DNA from: Amylostereum areolatum
Taxonomy: Eukaryota; Basidiomycota; Agaricomycetes; Russulales; Stereaceae
Direction of reading: 5' to 3'
NCBI GenBank assembly: GCA_012932865.1
Contig: SAXG01000043.1
Coordinates: 1 to 64,000 of the forward strand
Length of the DNA: 64,000 nt
Part shown: piece after piece, positions 63,959 through 64,000 of the stretch
Numbering within the stretch: the stretch's first letter is position 1
Layout: each line of letters opens with the position of its first letter
Notes under the pieces: generated by a model
Told to the model about the DNA's origin: nothing
The model's database searches: none
The model's input: the letters and a program-made list of their open reading frames with translations, nothing else
Translations under genes and position numbers: made by a program

Positions 63959-64000
63959 ATGATGCCACTCGCAGGCGTGAGGATTGTGATGGTGCTATTG
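63959..64000 (+). CDS. Possible start or exon of a gene running off the window
   Basis: A strong splice-acceptor-like pyrimidine tract ending tttgctttag (63945-63954) precedes GCCGATGATGCC. Read as an exon it gives ADDATRRREDCDGAI; read from ATG 63959 or 63962 it gives a hydrophobic MPLAGVRIVMVLL. The two cannot be told apart without sequence to the right. Confidence 0.25.
   Translation, partial: MMPLAGVRIVMVLL

Overview
The window is nuclear DNA of a wood-decaying basidiomycete, most likely an Agaricomycete of the polypore type. The evidence is dense short introns (about 45-70 nt, GT-AG with occasional GC-AG), three secreted class II haem peroxidases of the manganese-peroxidase kind, a prenylated pheromone precursor, fungal elongation factor 3 (eEF3), and families typical of this group. 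No phage, bacterial or CRISPR features were seen.

Layout. 1-168 is the 3' end of an unidentified gene. 325-2181 (-) is an F-box-like protein. 3696-3824 (+) is a 42-residue lipopeptide mating-pheromone precursor ending in CVVV, alone in a gene-poor stretch. 5315-6783 (+) is a DUF1771-Smr protein, 7158-7974 (-) a mitochondrial-type J protein and 8322-9606 (-) a type II membrane protein. 10318-11873 and 13379-14915 (both -) are tandemly duplicated short manganese peroxidases with duplicated promoters. 16116-18415 (+) is an Nha1-type Na+(K+)/H+ antiporter. 18805-19931 (-) and 20132-21479 (+) are a divergent pair: a Pro/Ser-rich protein and a Cys-rich type I membrane protein. 21480-24000 is AT-rich and holds two tRNA-Gly(GCC) genes in inverted orientation and a decayed transposon-like coding remnant. 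24040-26654 holds two paralogous small membrane proteins. 27113-29906 (-) is a TBC RabGAP, 30197-32641 (+) an ABC1/UbiB-type mitochondrial kinase, 32770-33461 (-) PC4/Sub1, and 33711-45953 (+) the giant HECT ligase Tom1/HUWE1. 46436-48566 (-) is a cytochrome P450, 48842-50663 (-) a single-pass membrane protein, and 51116-52762 (+) an unidentified protein with an internal duplication. 54780-55320 is a gene fragment, 56621-58220 (+) a third manganese peroxidase, and 58664-62954 (+) eEF3. The last kilobase may hold the start of another gene.

How the genes relate. Most are unrelated housekeeping genes in ordinary fungal order, several sharing short divergent promoters (RabGAP/kinase, PC4/Tom1, the 18.8-21.5 kb pair). 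The specialised content is extracellular Mn(II)-oxidising lignin attack by the three peroxidases. All three have the three Mn-binding acids and an Ala where versatile peroxidase has its surface Trp.

A strong quality signal runs through the right third. Left of about 40.2 kb every reconstructed gene reads cleanly. From 40.25 to 61.3 kb I count nineteen single-base frame breaks in conserved coding sequence, eighteen of them insertions. They hit Tom1, the P450, the membrane protein, peroxidase 3 and eEF3, including genes that should be essential. Uncorrected long-read insertion errors explain this better than pseudogenes. I reconstructed gene models by hand from reading frames, splice signals and remembered family motifs; no alignment was run.
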